A DNA stretch of 7,180 bases from Caldifarciminota bacterium (GTDB lineage Bacteria > Hydrothermota > Tepidihabitantia > Tepidihabitantales > Tepidihabitantaceae). Made by a program: the position numbers and the translations under genes. Positions 6,577 through 7,180 of the stretch are shown one piece after another. Positions within the stretch are counted from its first letter, which is position 1. Each line of letters starts with the position of its first letter. Location: assembly GCA_011049385.1 (NCBI GenBank), contig DSBX01000349.1, forward strand, positions 1 through 7,180, written 5' to 3'. Below the pieces are notes generated by a model. The model did not search any database and was not told the origin of the DNA. It saw only the letters and a list, made by a program, of their open reading frames with translations.

Positions 6577-6604
6577 ATGATAGTCGAGCCGGGACTGAAA
6601 TCAA
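6577..6604 (-). promoter_or_regulatory. candidate promoter directly upstream of gyrB
   Basis: Read on the minus strand, TTGATT (6604-6599, 4 of 6 to the -35 consensus) and TATCAT (6582-6577, 5 of 6 to the -10) are separated by 16 bp, and the gyrB ATG begins 8 nt after the -10. The predicted transcript would start 0 to 2 nt before the ATG. The first four bases of the -35 overlap the DUF721 stop codon. It is weaker than the two plus-strand promoters, but the spacing is the same. Confidence 0.5.
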
Positions 6605-6909
6605 GCGCCGCGGCCGTGCACGAATCGGATGTCACGCACGACCCCGGACCGGAAGCGCGGGGCGATGGCCCGCAGGATGTCGCTCTTGACGAACCGCAGT
6701 TGCGTCATCCAGGTCGGGCTGTCAACGGCTACGACCAGCACTCCCCGCTCCAGCGCCACCGCCCGGGTGTGGCCGGCGATGCGCTTGTCCACCAGCCCGG
6801 GCCAGGCGTCGAGCAGTCTCTGCTCCTCGAGGTCCCGGTCCAGCCCGAGCCGGCTCAGGACGCCGGGGATCGTCCGGTCCAGCCGCCTAAACCTGCCGCG
6901 CTTTGCCAT
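6601..6909 (-). CDS. DUF721 / DciA-like protein
   Basis: A 102-residue DUF721 protein. The domain is seen in LLDAWPGLVDKRIAGHTRAV (about residues 32-51), followed by the strand-rich GVLVVAVDSPTWMTQLRF (56-73) with its conserved Trp67, and a final VVRDIRFV strand. DUF721 is the domain of DciA, regarded as the ancestral loader of the replicative helicase DnaB, and the gene often sits between recF and gyrB, as here. The N-terminus is basic (MAKRGRFRRL), which could contact DNA. Start choice is uncertain: the ATG at 6909 overlaps recF by 23 bp, and an in-frame GTG at 6927 would add MSSTSK; neither has a good Shine-Dalgarno. Family assignment is firm; a helicase-loading role is inferred from the family and the location. 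Confidence 0.85.
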   Translation of the reverse strand: MAKRGRFRRLDRTIPGVLSRLGLDRDLEEQRLLDAWPGLVDKRIAGHTRAVALERGVLVVAVDSPTWMTQLRFVKSDILRAIAPRFRSGVVRDIRFVHGRGA

Positions 6910-7180
6910 CTTCGATGTGGAAGACACGGCCCTGCACCGGGAACGGCCGAGCCGCGACGTACAGCACCTGGCCCAGCGTGCCGGCCCGCTCGAACAGCGC
7001 CCCGGTGCGCTTCGCGTCTAGCTCCGAGGCGATCTCGTCCATCAGGAACACCACCGGCCCGCCGGTGCGCTCGCGCAGGTACTCCGCCTCGGCCAGGCGC
7101 AACGCGGTCGCCGCCGCCCTCTGTTCGCCAACCGAGCCGAAGCGGCGCAGGTCCGGCCCCTGCTCATCCCGAAACCGGAC
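6887..7180 (-). CDS. recF: RecF, C-terminal part (truncated by window edge)
   Basis: The last 97 residues of a RecF-type SMC-like ATPase, which acts in recombinational repair of stalled forks by helping load RecA on gapped DNA. The visible part includes the ABC signature region RRFGSVGEQR (12-21) with LRLAEAEYL after it, and the Walker B plus D-loop segment VVFLMDEIASELDAKR (43-58). The Walker B acidic pair is Asp-Glu, where Asp-Asp is common in RecF. The following strand (GQVLYVAA) lacks the T-x-T-D pattern seen in many members, but E. coli RecF also differs there. The N-terminal Walker A part lies outside the window. It overlaps the DUF721 start, so the two genes are probably transcribed together. 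Confidence 0.9.
   Translation of the reverse strand, partial: VRFRDEQGPDLRRFGSVGEQRAAATALRLAEAEYLRERTGGPVVFLMDEIASELDAKRTGALFERAGTLGQVLYVAARPFPVQGRVFHIEDGKARQV

Overview
This is a GC-rich bacterial chromosome segment holding two convergent gene blocks. The right half, on the minus strand, is the replication-initiation neighbourhood: the end of recF, a DUF721/DciA-like gene, gyrB, then an M42-family metallo-aminopeptidase. The recF-DUF721-gyrB order is the classic one near dnaA/oriC, but the gene following gyrB here is a peptidase and not gyrA. The left half, on the plus strand, carries a small UPF0158-family protein and a pilB-pilC pair, the ATPase and inner-membrane platform of a type IV pilus or related secretion machine. 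No 16S rRNA or other firm lineage marker is present. The GyrB is the compact form (about 630 residues, lacking the long insert of the E. coli protein). Together with the GC-rich codon usage, this fits an uncultivated phylum at least as well as a familiar one, so I do not name a taxon.

Layout: 1-138 is an unassigned edge with two imperfect 23-bp direct repeats, possibly the end of a mobile element. 139-166 is a near-consensus promoter directly in front of the UPF0158 gene (172-594). 627-654 is a promoter with perfect consensus hexamers. It is followed by a possible 23-codon leader ORF (662-733), pilB (737-2323) and pilC (2346-3590). pilC meets the M42 peptidase gene (4654-3587, minus) tail to tail, the two stop codons sharing one CTAG. 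gyrB (6568-4676, minus) lies 21 bp upstream of the peptidase gene. DUF721 (6909-6601) and partial recF (7180-6887) complete the minus-strand block and overlap each other.

The most interesting signal is regulatory. Three -35/-10 pairs, before UPF0158, before the pilB leader ORF and before gyrB, all have an exactly 16-bp spacer and a start codon only 5 to 8 nt after the -10 hexamer. None of the three start codons has a Shine-Dalgarno sequence. The internal cistrons (pilB, pilC, M42 peptidase) do have one. This suggests that first cistrons in this genome are often translated from leaderless mRNAs while downstream cistrons use Shine-Dalgarno initiation. On that reading gyrB has its own promoter, whose -35 overlaps the DUF721 stop codon. 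I see no defence system, CRISPR array, tRNA or rRNA; apart from the promoters and the left edge, the gene content is ordinary housekeeping and pilus machinery.
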